A DNA stretch of 64,000 bases from NCBI GenBank assembly GCA_964030785.1, contig OZ034971.1, forward strand, positions 36,131,804 to 36,195,803, read 5' to 3'. The notes beneath the pieces were generated by a model. It did not search any database, was not told the origin of the DNA, and was given only the letters and a program-made list of their open reading frames with translations. Positions 26,400 to 33,960 of the stretch are shown here, piece after piece. The translations under genes were made by a program, and so were the position numbers. This DNA is from Siderastrea siderea. Taxonomy: Eukaryota; Cnidaria; Anthozoa; Scleractinia; Rhizangiidae. How positions within the stretch are numbered: the stretch's first letter is position 1; the number at the start of each line of letters is the position of its first letter.

Positions 26400-26560
26400 T
26401 TTTTTATAGAGAAACCAAAGGGTCACGTGGTAGGGAAGGAGCCAATGAGAGAAAGACCCATCATGCTTTGAGAGGGGAAGAGGTGGGGGGACCCCCCTCC
26501 CCCCTCCTTAGATAGACCATGGTGCATTGCGCGAATCAGGGTATATAAGTCAAGCGAGGC
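26400..26560. promoter_or_regulatory. Left divergent promoter module
   Basis: Between the minus cluster and the plus gene at 26626. Read on the minus strand it has ATTGGCTCC, a CACGTG box, CCTTTGG and then TCTCTATAAAAAA. In the plus direction it has a TATATAAG box at 26542-26549. A G/C palindrome GGGGGGACCCCCC and the string ACCATGGTGCA lie between them. The same elements in the same order, inverted, are found at 44790-44990. Confidence 0.75.
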
Positions 26561-26625
26561 CACAGGACGTCACTCTTAGCTTTGAGCCGGTCCTAAGTGA
26601 CTTATGTTTGTGGTGTGAGAAGAAA

Positions 26626-27168
26626 ATGTCGGAAACAAGAAAGCCCTTGGGCTCGTTAGCCAGTGCTGTGAATGTGAGTGGGCCAGAGTACTTGAGGAGG
26701 AGAGTACGACCCGAGAGAACAGGAGTGGAGCGGCAGACCAGACTGATGAGGGAAAGACGACAAGAAACCTGGCGCCCCCTCACCCGTCAGCGCGTGGTTT
26801 CTTTTTTTGAACTCTTTTTAAACTGTATGGTCTGGACAGAAAATGGAGAGCGAGAGGGCAGGCCCCATCCCGAGATCACAGAAGCGTTGCTGCGAGCCCT
26901 GGTGAACAAGATCATCCCATGGGTGGACCAGCACCGCATTCGGTCCCGGTTTGAACGTCGCTGGCCCATGACCCTGGACCAATTCCATGAAATTGATAAT
27001 GAACTGGAACTTTATTTGCCTAGGATACATAGGACCCACGCATGGCAACGAATTCGCGTTTATTTTGGGGACATGGAGCGGGAGCGGGAGGAGCGGCGGC
27101 GGGAGGAGTGGGAGAGGAGGCAGAGGGAAGTGAGACTCAACCAAGTGCGACGTATTTTATTTCCTTGA
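26626..27168 (+). CDS. Unknown protein with C-terminal charged helix
   Basis: 180 residues from the ATG at 26626 (MSETRK...). The longer open frame upstream is rejected because it runs over the TATA box and begins at or before the expected transcription start. Arginine-rich N-terminal third, a hydrophobic VVSFFELFLNCMVW segment that may be a buried helix, then a C-terminal EREREERRREEWERRQREV stretch predicted as a charged coiled coil. I do not recognise the family. By position near the end, with its own promoter, it may be an early regulatory gene. Confidence 0.7.
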   Translation: MSETRKPLGSLASAVNVSGPEYLRRRVRPERTGVERQTRLMRERRQETWRPLTRQRVVSFFELFLNCMVWTENGEREGRPHPEITEALLRALVNKIIPWVDQHRIRSRFERRWPMTLDQFHEIDNELELYLPRIHRTHAWQRIRVYFGDMEREREERRREEWERRQREVRLNQVRRILFP

Positions 27169-27436
27169 ACATTTTTTTTATTGTGAGTCAAGGCAACTGT
27201 GCGTCAAGAGACATTTATTTATGATCCACGTGCAAAGTCAGTGTTGTCAGTTTTTATTTTTTAATTAAAAAAAAAAGAGTTGATGTTACAAAGGGTGGTC
27301 TGTGTTCTTTGCTACGCGGGGTGGGGCGCTCCTATTTACAAATTGAAAAAGCTATCTACAATTTGAAAAAATAAAAAGTGAAAATGGCTATGTACAATTG
27401 GAAAAAATAAAAACTAAAAAAATAAAAACTAAGAAA
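27169..27436. other. Convergent 3' region
   Basis: A/T-rich spacer between two converging genes. It has repeated AAAAAATAAAAACT and ACAATTTGAAAAA motifs with several AATAAA-like signals on both strands and no gene. Confidence 0.6.
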
Positions 27437-28132
27437 TTACAAATGAAAGTCTTCCAGTTCCATACGTAATTGATCAATGTTCTCGGGTAGACAGAAGGTG
27501 CGGTTGAACAAGGCTTGAATTTCTGCTCGGGTTTTCTCGTCCACATCCCGGGATCCCACAATAGCACTGCTTTGATGAAGGGTGGGCTTTTTAGGTCCCC
27601 AAGGAACAAATTGACTGCCAGTGACCAGGGTGGCGGCATTCTCATTGACTTGGTAGTAATGGTCCGAGCGGTACCATGATTGACTGGGGATGTCAAACAG
27701 GTAGACGGGTTTGCCTTGATCCATAGCCAATTGCACAGTCCAACCAGTGCCTCCTTTCACGCGTTTATGATCCGGTTCCAAGATGCCAAAGGCATAGATG
27801 GTATGGGCTTTTTTGGCCAATTGATAATTGCGTTGCAGCAATTGCAGGGTGTAAAAATGACTGGGCATTTTTTTGCCTAGTTTCTCAGCCGCCTGGTGAA
27901 GATGGGGGTTGGCCAGCATCAGGACTTCCACCGTAGAAGGGGTGATGAAAGTGGATCGAGGATGGTTCGGGGGGACCAGGACTTCTAGTTGCATCCCAAA
28001 GTGTTTGGCCTGTTCTTCCACGAGGGCATCCGTACCTTTGGCTCCCCCGGTGTACACCACATGGCCATGACCCACTTGCAGTTCCAAGGCACCGAGATCT
28101 TGTTCTCCGATCATGTCAATGTCTGGGGGCAT
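27437..28132 (-). CDS. SLOG/DprA-like Rossmann nucleotide-binding protein
   Basis: 231 residues from the first ATG (28132); a longer frame would start at TTG. Two hallmark glycine motifs of the SLOG (SMF/DprA-LOG) fold are visible: VYTGGAKGTDALVEEQA (residues 26-42) and KGGTGWTVQLAMDQGKPVYL (126-145). Between them are NYQLAKKAHTIYAFG (102-116), the usual NxxLAxxAdxxvaf strand, and a C-terminal extension with SAIVGSRDV. SLOG proteins bind nucleotides or nucleotide-derived signals; the family includes DprA, LOG, YspA/TM0487-type proteins and the sensor domain of Thoeris ThsA. Its role in this element is unknown. It is divergently transcribed from the GRF-finger gene. Confidence 0.8.
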   Translation of the reverse strand: MPPDIDMIGEQDLGALELQVGHGHVVYTGGAKGTDALVEEQAKHFGMQLEVLVPPNHPRSTFITPSTVEVLMLANPHLHQAAEKLGKKMPSHFYTLQLLQRNYQLAKKAHTIYAFGILEPDHKRVKGGTGWTVQLAMDQGKPVYLFDIPSQSWYRSDHYYQVNENAATLVTGSQFVPWGPKKPTLHQSSAIVGSRDVDEKTRAEIQALFNRTFCLPENIDQLRMELEDFHL

Positions 28133-28170
28133 GGCTTTTGAGAATGAAGATGTAGAGACCAAGGGACCGT

Positions 28171-28310
28171 CTTAAATAGGGACAGTTGACCAATGGGAAG
28201 ACAAGAGGACCTTATTTGGATTGAACAAGCTGACCAATGGGAAGATAACAAGTCCTTATATGGGTAGGATAAGCTGACCAATGACAGTCAAGGGTCTAAG
28301 GTATAAAAAG
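28171..28310. promoter_or_regulatory. Divergent promoter with three CCAAT repeats
   Basis: The minus direction has TATTTAAG (28171-28178, inverse), 46 bases before the SLOG ATG. The plus direction has TATAAAAAG (28302-28310), 38 bases before the ATG at 28348. Between them GACCAAT occurs three times (near 28188, 28232 and 28276), twice as GACCAATGGGAAGA, which fits NF-Y-type CCAAT boxes. Confidence 0.7.
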
Positions 28311-28347
28311 GCATGGTTGGTAGGGGTGACATCAACCTTTGAGTACG

Positions 28348-29211
28348 ATGTCTGTCGATCGGAAGAGAAAATCAACCCATCCCCCAGAGGGGAAGAAGAA
28401 GAAGAAGAGCATTCAACATATGACGCCCGTGGACTGTGATCCTGTGGTGTGCGACGTGGTGGAAGACACCCGAGCTGCTGTGGAAGATATGATGAAAGAA
28501 TTGAATGACATGGTGGAGCAATCACCCCCATCACCTCAATTCACCTTGACGACCGTGTATGATTCTCCCAGTTCAGTGGACACTATGGTATGTCTTTACC
28601 ATGAGGTGCGTTTGGAGGCCCGAGAATCTCAAAAGGGATGGAAGTATGTGAAATGTCCCATGCAACCGTGTTTGCTGTTTTGTGGTCAAGATAAAGTTCT
28701 GGAGTATATGAAAGCCGTGTATAGTCAACCTCATGTAGAAGTGTTGGACATGTGGGGTGGTTTACAATGCTTTTGCCGTGAACCCGCCACGCTTCAACAG
28801 AGTCATTCGACCCAGAACCCCGATCGGTTGTTTCTGACTTGTTCTAAGAAAACGTGTGGCTTCTTCCGATGGGCTGATCAACCCTTGGGTCCCAAGTACT
28901 GGACGTGGTTTCATGACAACCCTCCCAAAAAAGCCGACCAACAAGCTGAACCACCCACCCGTGATGCTCAAGGATATCCCAAGAGGGGCTATGACATCCC
29001 TGGCCCTCCAGTCAGAAGGAAAGAGGACGTGGAACGAGAACGACCCCTGACAGACTATGAGAAACAATTGTTACGAGAAATTCAAGAGCTCAAGAACCGT
29101 CAAGAAGTGATGGTAGCCCCAGCTCCACCACCCCCCAAGTACAGTGACAGTGTGGAGAACTGGCAGAAAGGTCTAGAGACCATCAGTTGCGGCCGTCTAG
29201 GTCTCTTTTAA
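28348..29211 (+). CDS. GRF-type zinc-finger protein
   Basis: 287 residues from the first ATG (the open frame extends upstream only to a TTG). Lys-rich N-terminus (residues 6-20), a first possible zinc site (C82, H85, C103, C108 in CLYH...KCPMQPCLLFC), then a GRF finger: C141-x-C143, NPDRLFLTC165, C170-GFFRWAD. GRF fingers in APE2, NEIL3 and TOP3A bind single-stranded nucleic acid. A helical C-terminal region (YEKQLLREIQELKNRQE) follows. A role in DNA replication or repair of the element is likely but inferred. It heads the plus-strand series. Confidence 0.8.
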   Translation: MSVDRKRKSTHPPEGKKKKKSIQHMTPVDCDPVVCDVVEDTRAAVEDMMKELNDMVEQSPPSPQFTLTTVYDSPSSVDTMVCLYHEVRLEARESQKGWKYVKCPMQPCLLFCGQDKVLEYMKAVYSQPHVEVLDMWGGLQCFCREPATLQQSHSTQNPDRLFLTCSKKTCGFFRWADQPLGPKYWTWFHDNPPKKADQQAEPPTRDAQGYPKRGYDIPGPPVRRKEDVERERPLTDYEKQLLREIQELKNRQEVMVAPAPPPPKYSDSVENWQKGLETISCGRLGLF

Positions 29212-29212
29212 A

Positions 29213-29611
29213 ATGAGAGAACGAATAAAATTTTTTATCAATGTCACCATGGAGTCTGTGTGTGATGCGTGGGAGTCTGTCTTGTCCCTGGGGCAATGGC
29301 AATGTCATCAAACCCTTTGTCAAGTCTTATATGATCATCAACCCGGCACCCAAATCCCCATACCCCCTTGTCCCGAGGACACGCATCCTCTCCACCTCTT
29401 TGAAGAAACCCATGTCGACCGCAACCTATATCGATGGGTGGTGTTTGTCTTATGGTTAAAAGCTCACCCAGAGGCATGGCGATGGTATCGAATCATTCAA
29501 AAGGCGCATCCCCACACGGTCCCTACCATATCGACCTTATGGGATGAATGCCAAAAAGTATGGCCCCTCGAAAGAGAACCCAACGCTGGAGTTCGTCGTC
29601 CTCATGGTTGA
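29213..29611 (+). CDS. Unknown small protein before integrase
   Basis: 132 residues starting one base after the stop of the GRF-finger gene. Cysteine- and histidine-containing, with an aromatic segment LYRWVVFVLWLKAHPEAWRW. The 3' end overlaps the integrase frame by about 64 bases if the integrase uses its first ATG. No family recognised. Confidence 0.6.
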   Translation: MRERIKFFINVTMESVCDAWESVLSLGQWQCHQTLCQVLYDHQPGTQIPIPPCPEDTHPLHLFEETHVDRNLYRWVVFVLWLKAHPEAWRWYRIIQKAHPHTVPTISTLWDECQKVWPLEREPNAGVRRPHG

Positions 29612-30723
29612 AGAAAACCAAACGCCCTGTGTCGTCAACGAAGAAGAAGGCCAATGTCTCGCAACAATGGTTGAAGCGTTACCATGATCCTGGTGCCCCG
29701 GGGAGTTTAGGTGGGGTGCAACGATTTGCTAAAGCCCAGGGTCTCCCTTTGAAAAAAGCCCAACAGGTGTTGGAACAGGATGTGGGTTACACCTTGCATA
29801 AACCCCGACGTCGTCGTTTTGCTACCTTACCCGTGATCGTAGGGGGGTTGGATGATCAATGGGCCGCGGATTTAGTGGAAGTGCAACGTTTGGCCAAACA
29901 TAATCGGGGTATACGCTACTTGTTGACCGTCGTGGATGTGTTGTCGAAGTACGCGTGGGTCGAACCGTTGAAAACCAAAACCGGCGTGGCCCTCGTGAAA
30001 GCCTTTGAGAAGATTGTGAGACAAGGAGGACGTCACCCGAATCGATTGCAAACGGATCGAGGGAAAGAATTTTATAATCGGACCTTTCAACGATGGGTGG
30101 ACGAGCAAGACATCAATCATTTTTCGACCGAAGGGGATGCCAAAGCCAGTGTGGTGGAACGATTTAACCGCACCTTGAAAGAACGGTTGTACCGTTATTT
30201 GACCACGGCCAACACGTTGAAATTTGACAATGTCTTACCCGAGTTGGTGCAGGGGTATAATGCCACCCGTCATCGAAGTATTGGTATGCCCCCCGAAAAC
30301 GTGACGTGGGACAACGAAGAAGCCGTGTGGAAACGATTGTATGCCAAACGATTGAAAGGCTACAAAAAACCCCAATTGAAGGTGGGGGATCATGTCCGTC
30401 TCAATACGATTCATCGTACCTTTGAAAAAGGGTATTTACCCGGTTGGACCGAAGAAGTGTTTGTGGTGCATCGTGTGATCCCTGGCCCTGTCCCCACGTA
30501 TAAGATTCGCGAATGGGATGAGACCCCCGTCAAAGGTACGTTTTATGAAGAGGATTTACAAAAAGTCCATGTGTCCGAGGTGTTTCGGATCGAGAAGGTA
30601 CTTAAGCGACAAAAAGGTCGTTGGTTGGTCAAGTGGAAAGGGTGGCCCGACAAGTACAATAGTTGGATTGCTCGTGGAGACGTGACATCCCTTCGACCCC
30701 GCAAACGACGACGACGCCGCTAA
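29548..30723 (+). CDS. INT: Retrovirus-type integrase with chromodomain
   Basis: 391 residues. The RNase H-fold DDE core is visible: D108 in DQWAADLVEV, D170 in LQTDRGKEFY and E204 in SVVERFNRTLKER, with 33 residues between the last two. The N-terminal half before residue 95 is basic and has an LGGVQRFAKA..LPLKKAQQVL segment, a helix-turn-helix typical of Polinton integrases. The C-terminus has an SH3-like segment (about 275-340) and a chromodomain (FRIEKVLKRQ..WLVKWKGWPDKYNSW, about 345-380) ending in an Arg tail. It makes the 6-bp staggered integration that produced GTAATC. The chromodomain may bias target choice. A second ATG at residue 5 could also serve. Confidence 0.95.
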   Translation: MPKSMAPRKRTQRWSSSSSWLKKTKRPVSSTKKKANVSQQWLKRYHDPGAPGSLGGVQRFAKAQGLPLKKAQQVLEQDVGYTLHKPRRRRFATLPVIVGGLDDQWAADLVEVQRLAKHNRGIRYLLTVVDVLSKYAWVEPLKTKTGVALVKAFEKIVRQGGRHPNRLQTDRGKEFYNRTFQRWVDEQDINHFSTEGDAKASVVERFNRTLKERLYRYLTTANTLKFDNVLPELVQGYNATRHRSIGMPPENVTWDNEEAVWKRLYAKRLKGYKKPQLKVGDHVRLNTIHRTFEKGYLPGWTEEVFVVHRVIPGPVPTYKIREWDETPVKGTFYEEDLQKVHVSEVFRIEKVLKRQKGRWLVKWKGWPDKYNSWIARGDVTSLRPRKRRRRR

Positions 30724-30727
30724 AACA

Positions 30728-31768
30728 ATGACGTTGGTGCCCAACTCTTCGTTTTACGTGACGTTGATGAGTCATGCGAGTACCAAAGAGTTTCCTGGGA
30801 ACAAGAGTCATCATTTCAGAAACCGATTGCCTAAACCCATCCGATTTGTGGGACGAGGATGGATGGTGGGTATGGTGAGTTTATCCTTACCCACCATTCC
30901 CGTGATAGCGGAAGAAGGAGGCGTGGGTGATTCCCATCCTCTGTTGTACGTACGATGGCACGAACGGGTGTATGCCCAAGACGATCAAGGGAACGATCGA
31001 TGGTGGCATCAACGTCGCGAACTCACTGTCTACGGGAGAGATATGAGAAAGGAATTGGCCTCGTCGACGGGATCGCACTTTTTTCATCAACTGGTGTACC
31101 GTTACGAGCAAAGCCGTGCCAAACAAACCGAACCCAAAAACAAATGGGCCGAGGACAATGGCGTCAAATTATACCCGACGTTTGAATGGACTTCCGAAGG
31201 GGATTTGTTGTTGAATACCGTCAATGTCGATTACACACGACAAGTAGCACACGTGTCATGGGGCAGATCCTTGGCTCTGAGAATGGGATGGATTGAACAA
31301 GTGTCGACGGGCGTGTATCGATTGGGTCCGAATCTCTTGCAAGAATTTCATTCGGACTCCATTTCCACCCCGACGGATATCCGCGATGCCGCCAACAACC
31401 CCATCTTTTGGAAAGTGGAGGGGGATTATCTGAAATTGAGTATGACGTGTAATTGGCGGTTTGTGAATGTGAACCAGACCTTTCGTCCCTCGTTGGAATT
31501 TCCCTCCACGCGTCCTTTGCATGTGTATTGTGATGTAGGCACCAGCAGCATGGTAGGGGGTCGTATCACCGATCTCTTAAGAGAAATCAAGTACCAGCCT
31601 CAAAACACCACCCACTTTGAACCTCGACATATTCAATATATCCCAGTACGCAACGAAGTGGTGGAAATCGTCGAAACCCAGATGGCCGAAACCAATGGGG
31701 ATCTGGTGAAATTTGGTGAAGGCCATGCCCTCCTGACCCTCCACTTTAAAAGGGAAGTGGTGGTGTGA
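30728..31768 (+). CDS. Probable virion protein, first of two paralogues
   Basis: 346 residues. The N-terminus SFYVTLMSHASTKEFPGN, then RLPKPIRFVGRGWMVGM, and the C-terminus VKFGEGHALLTLHFKR are shared with the next gene and with a protein family common in metazoan Polintons and invertebrate genomes (FYVTLPS... to ...VTLHFR). I take it for a structural protein, perhaps a minor capsid, penton or spike component, from its size, position in the late block and pairing. That function is inference. The paralogue is about one-third identical by eye. Confidence 0.7.
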   Translation: MTLVPNSSFYVTLMSHASTKEFPGNKSHHFRNRLPKPIRFVGRGWMVGMVSLSLPTIPVIAEEGGVGDSHPLLYVRWHERVYAQDDQGNDRWWHQRRELTVYGRDMRKELASSTGSHFFHQLVYRYEQSRAKQTEPKNKWAEDNGVKLYPTFEWTSEGDLLLNTVNVDYTRQVAHVSWGRSLALRMGWIEQVSTGVYRLGPNLLQEFHSDSISTPTDIRDAANNPIFWKVEGDYLKLSMTCNWRFVNVNQTFRPSLEFPSTRPLHVYCDVGTSSMVGGRITDLLREIKYQPQNTTHFEPRHIQYIPVRNEVVEIVETQMAETNGDLVKFGEGHALLTLHFKREVVV

Positions 31769-31782
31769 AGAACAAAGACAAC

Positions 31783-32817
31783 ATGTCGTTCTACGTGACG
31801 TTACCGAGTCATGCCAACCGACGTGAATTTCCCAACAACCAAGCCAATTCCTTCAAGATTCGTTTACCTCAACCGTTACAGCTCACAGGGGGTGGATGGC
31901 AAGTGGGGTTGAGTGCCATTTCCTTACCGGATGCGCGCGTCAATTTGTATCAGTTGGTGATGAAAGGACAACACGTCTTAGGTATCAAATGGCACCTGAA
32001 AGCACCCAGTAAAAGCGGAGGTACCTATAACAAATATGGAGCGGCCGTGACCAAAATTGATGATATTAAAGACTGGGATTGGGTGGTGGACGGGGTGAGT
32101 TTTATGAAAGCCGCCATTACTCATGTGGAACAGAAACGACGGGAATCGGTTATCCAAGGGGGTACGTTTTTGGACGATCAAGGCAAACACACGTACGTCA
32201 AGTTTCGTTGGGAAGGGGAGGATCTGCTGATTGACAACACGAACGTCTCTCATGATGGTTCCGTTCGCACGCCCTCCTTTGCCGTTCATACCAAGTTAGC
32301 TGCCAAGATGGGATGGTTACGTAAAATCACCAGCGGATGGATTTTGGGGCCGAACTTACAGCAAGACTTCATGGGGGATCAAGTCCCCGACATCACCAAC
32401 AACAGCGATTGGAAGGATATCACCGATAAGGAGGGGAACCCAGTGTTTTGGACCACCAGTCGAGTGGAAGACTATATGGAATTGAGTATGAGTTGTGGTT
32501 GGCGTTTCACCAACTTGAATGTAGCGTTTCGTGCCGTGGTGGGGGAACCCACACGATCGTTGCATGTGTACTCTGACGTGGCAGGCAGTATGATGGTTGG
32601 CAATCGCGTGACTGATTTGTTGCGTGAAATCCAGTACAAGCGAGAAGCACGTGGCACCCTGTATTTTGAACCGTTGCACATTCATTACATGTCTCTTCGT
32701 AACGAGGTGGTGGAAATGATTCACGTTCAAGTGGCTGAAACGATTGGTGCCGGAGGAGACTTGGTCAAGTTTGGTGAAGGCCATACCATTGTCACGTTAC
32801 ACTTCAAAAAGACATAA
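31783..32817 (+). CDS. Probable virion protein, second paralogue
   Basis: 344 residues from the ATG at 31783 (the open frame upstream starts at GTG inside the previous gene's end). It shares MSFYVTLPSHANRREFPNN, LPQPLQLTGGGWQVGLS, MSCGWRFTNLN, VTDLLREIQYK and VKFGEGHTIVTLHFKK with the gene before it. Conserved length, and conserved N- and C-terminal motifs with a diverged middle, suggest a duplicated surface-type protein. The structural role is inferred. Confidence 0.7.
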   Translation: MSFYVTLPSHANRREFPNNQANSFKIRLPQPLQLTGGGWQVGLSAISLPDARVNLYQLVMKGQHVLGIKWHLKAPSKSGGTYNKYGAAVTKIDDIKDWDWVVDGVSFMKAAITHVEQKRRESVIQGGTFLDDQGKHTYVKFRWEGEDLLIDNTNVSHDGSVRTPSFAVHTKLAAKMGWLRKITSGWILGPNLQQDFMGDQVPDITNNSDWKDITDKEGNPVFWTTSRVEDYMELSMSCGWRFTNLNVAFRAVVGEPTRSLHVYSDVAGSMMVGNRVTDLLREIQYKREARGTLYFEPLHIHYMSLRNEVVEMIHVQVAETIGAGGDLVKFGEGHTIVTLHFKKT

Positions 32818-32852
32818 AAAAAAGAGAGACGAGAAGGGAACCCAAATCAATC

Positions 32853-32863
32853 ATGCCTCCGAA

Positions 32864-32897
<34 letters not shown>

Positions 32898-33098
32898 CGA
32901 CCACAGCGTCCACAAGCGGGGGAAGGGGTCAACGCGGTGATTGCCGGGATTCCTAAGGCCGCTTGGTCCATCACCAAAGGGGTAGAAAAGTTAGCCAAAA
33001 AGAATTACCTAAGATCAACGAAGAAACGTATGGAAGAAATGCGAAGTGGGAAACGCAAACGGTGGGCGGGGGAATCGTTTACGTGCAACGTCATGTGA
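32853..33098 (+). CDS. Arginine-rich core-like protein
   Basis: 81 residues. A run of 12 arginines (residues 5-16, encoded by CGA repeats) is followed by a hydrophobic VNAVIAGIPKAAWSITKGV segment and a second basic stretch. Its make-up resembles adenovirus core peptides that condense DNA. It starts just upstream of the 2813-bp duplicated unit, so only its body, not its start, was copied to 35725-35911. Confidence 0.7.
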
Positions 33099-33099
33099 G

Positions 33100-33108
33100 T
33101 ATAAAAAG
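33100..33108 (+). promoter_or_regulatory. TATA box of pX-like gene
   Basis: TATAAAAAG, 37 bases before the ATG at 33137. Copied at 35913-35921. Confidence 0.65.
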
Positions 33109-33136
33109 AAAACAAGAGTTGTGAAAACAAACAAAG

Positions 33137-33328
33137 ATGCCCAAGACAAGAGTGCGTCGAAGGAGACGAAGAAGGCAACGAGGGGGTCTCTTGCCCCTGG
33201 CCGCCCTCATTCCAGCCTTGATCGCTGGAGGAAAAGCTGTGGCGTTGGGTGCCGCAAGTGGTGCCGCGAGTTACGGGGCTAAAAAAGGGTTGGAAGCCGC
33301 TTTTCGGAAAAAGCGACGACGACGATGA
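33137..33328 (+). CDS. Adenovirus pX-like core peptide
   Basis: 63 residues: an Arg-rich N-terminus (RVRRRRRRRQRGG), then GLLPLAALIPALIAGGKAVA, a small-residue region and a basic tail. Adenovirus pX (mu precursor) has the same plan: basic peptide, an RGG cleavage site, then a hydrophobic LPLLIPLIAA-type tail. This suggests a DNA-condensing core peptide matured by the element's own protease. Identical copy at 35950-36141. Confidence 0.75.
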   Translation: MPKTRVRRRRRRRQRGGLLPLAALIPALIAGGKAVALGAASGAASYGAKKGLEAAFRKKRRRR

Positions 33329-33334
33329 TGACGG

Positions 33335-33343
33335 TATAAAAAG
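33335..33343 (+). promoter_or_regulatory. TATA box before 33396 gene
   Basis: TATAAAAAG, 61 bases before the ATG at 33396. Copied at 36148-36156. Confidence 0.6.
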
Positions 33344-33395
33344 GGGAGTCCCATAAAGCCTAAACAAAACGTTTATCCCTGGTGAAGAAGACACC

Positions 33396-33722
33396 ATGCG
33401 TGGGGGAAGTTTGACACGATTTCGAACCGACGAGTGGTATGATCAACAAGGCAAAGGAGTGATGACGGATCTGATGCGTGGGGGGTTGCAAGGTCTTATA
33501 AGGACGCGAAATCCTTTAAAATTGCCTAGTAATATCAAGAGAGGCTTGGAAACGGGTTTGACACGAGGTATCAAACGCAAAGCCGAAGACGTCCTTAAAA
33601 AAGAAATCACCAAACAAGCCAAGAAAGCGTTGAGTCATAAGAACGTGAAAGACGCCGTGCGTGTAGCCACTGCCTTATTTCCCAAACAAACCAAACGTGC
33701 ACGTGATATTTTGGGAGTGTGA
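33396..33722 (+). CDS. Basic small protein, unknown
   Basis: 108 residues, strongly basic, beginning MRGGSLTRFRTDEWYDQQ. Helical Lys-rich second half (KRKAEDVLKKEITKQAKKAL). An RGG directly follows the first Met. It may be a virion core or minor protein by position. Its stop TGA (33720-33722) is followed by the next ATG two bases later. Identical copy at 36209-36535. Confidence 0.7.
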   Translation: MRGGSLTRFRTDEWYDQQGKGVMTDLMRGGLQGLIRTRNPLKLPSNIKRGLETGLTRGIKRKAEDVLKKEITKQAKKALSHKNVKDAVRVATALFPKQTKRARDILGV

Positions 33723-33724
33723 AC

Positions 33725-33958
33725 ATGGAACCCGTGCATTCACGACCTCGACGGATTCGTAGTAATCGAGGGTTGTCTCAATGGGGTGGACTGTATCCGT
33801 TTTGGAAACTCATGCCACGACGACGACAACGTGGTGGATGGTTGAGTCCCGAGGTCATGAGAGTCCCCGGGTTTGATTTGAGACAACGTTTAGGACGACG
33901 ACGACGACGCTATAAAAACCCCTCACGACGACGACGGGGTACCACTCGACGACGTTAA
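33725..33958 (+). CDS. Arginine-rich small protein with QRGG motif
   Basis: 77 residues from the ATG at 33725; the longer frame would need GTG. It contains RRRQRGGWLSPEVM and ends in Arg clusters. A TATAAAAA box for the capsid gene (33911-33918) lies inside its coding sequence. Identical copy at 36538-36771. Confidence 0.65.
   Translation: MEPVHSRPRRIRSNRGLSQWGGLYPFWKLMPRRRQRGGWLSPEVMRVPGFDLRQRLGRRRRRYKNPSRRRRGTTRRR
33911..33918 (+). promoter_or_regulatory. TATA box of major capsid gene
   Basis: TATAAAAA, 50 bases before the capsid ATG and inside the preceding gene. Copied at 36724-36731. Confidence 0.6.
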
Positions 33959-33960
33959 AC

